A DNA stretch of 23,226 nucleotides, from NCBI GenBank assembly GCA_017302015.1, contig JAFLEE010000080.1:1-23226 (forward strand). The letters are read 5' to 3'. The stretch comes from Spirochaetota bacterium. Its GTDB lineage: Bacteria; Spirochaetota; UBA12135; COTS27; JAFLEE01. The notes beneath the pieces were generated by a model, which saw only the letters and a list, made by a program, of their open reading frames with translations, searched no databases and was not told the DNA's origin. The position numbers were made by a program, and so were the translations under genes. Below, piece after piece: positions 23,161 through 23,226 of the stretch. Position 1 is the stretch's first letter. The number at the start of each line of letters is the position of its first letter.

Positions 23161-23226
23161 GGCAGGATAGCTCAGTTGGTAGAGCAGTGGACTGAAAATC
23201 CACGTGTCCCCAGTTCAATTCTGGGT
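23161..23226 (+). tRNA. tRNA-Phe (GAA), 3' end cut by the window
   Basis: The cloverleaf is clear: 5' acceptor strand GGCAGGA, D arm GCTC/GAGC with loop AGTTGGTA, anticodon stem GTGGA/TCCAC around loop CTGAAAA (anticodon GAA at 23194-23196), variable loop GTGTC, and T arm CCCAG/CTGGG with loop TTCAATT. The 3' acceptor strand lies beyond the right edge, so the presence of an encoded CCA cannot be judged. Confidence 0.96.

Noticed and set aside
1-23226. CRISPR arrays, insertion sequences, phage or toxin-antitoxin genes
   Set aside because: No regularly spaced repeats, transposase or integrase motifs, or recognisable toxin-antitoxin pair were seen on either strand.

Overview
The window is about 23 kb of high-GC bacterial chromosome, densely packed with genes that use G or C at most third codon positions. 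It appears to come from a diderm (two-membrane) bacterium: two lipoboxes, further signal peptides, a possible beta-barrel protein and a class B penicillin-binding protein are visible. The closest lineage hint is a 729-residue protein resembling the long N-terminal extension of spirochaete GreA proteins. I cannot fix a phylum from sequence alone; a spirochaete-adjacent or uncultivated diderm lineage is the best guess. I see no insertion sequence, phage gene, integrase or CRISPR array, so this looks like core chromosome rather than an island.

Layout, left to right. Positions 1-125 read best as a different coding frame from the first gene, which suggests a junction. Then comes an unrecognised protein (57-1520), followed by the conserved flavin/translation/RNA-decay run ribF, rpsO, pnp, gltX (1623-6587). 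A secreted HEAT-repeat protein and a membrane-anchored TPR protein with a possible Mrr-like C-terminal fold form a two-gene unit (6630-8592). They converge on queA (minus strand), which diverges across only 24 bp from a small membrane protein (9695-10147).

The only long non-coding stretch is 10148-10833. It holds a long imperfect hairpin (10205-10329) followed by a terminator-like stem, more stem-loops, and a good sigma70-type promoter whose -35 box lies inside a perfect 12-bp palindrome. That promoter drives a three-gene unit: a short YgiB/DUF1190-type lipoprotein, a YgiC-type ATP-grasp ligase and a DUF350 membrane protein (10834-12746). This is the least understood conserved module here.

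Next come a possible outer-membrane barrel protein, an FtsI-like transpeptidase with a PASTA domain, and a DUF115/MptE-like protein translationally coupled to the transpeptidase (12838-17357). A nested palindrome (17356-17419) ends this run and faces three minus-strand genes (21379 down to 17418): a TPR lipoprotein, a TPR protein, and the GreA-N-like protein that lacks a GreA domain. A TldD-type metalloprotease (21495-23048) and a tRNA-Phe cut by the right edge close the window.

Several genes have a -10-like TATAAT or GATAAT hexamer 6-8 bases from the ATG, which would give leaderless or nearly leaderless mRNAs. All functional names come from motifs I recognise; no database search was run.
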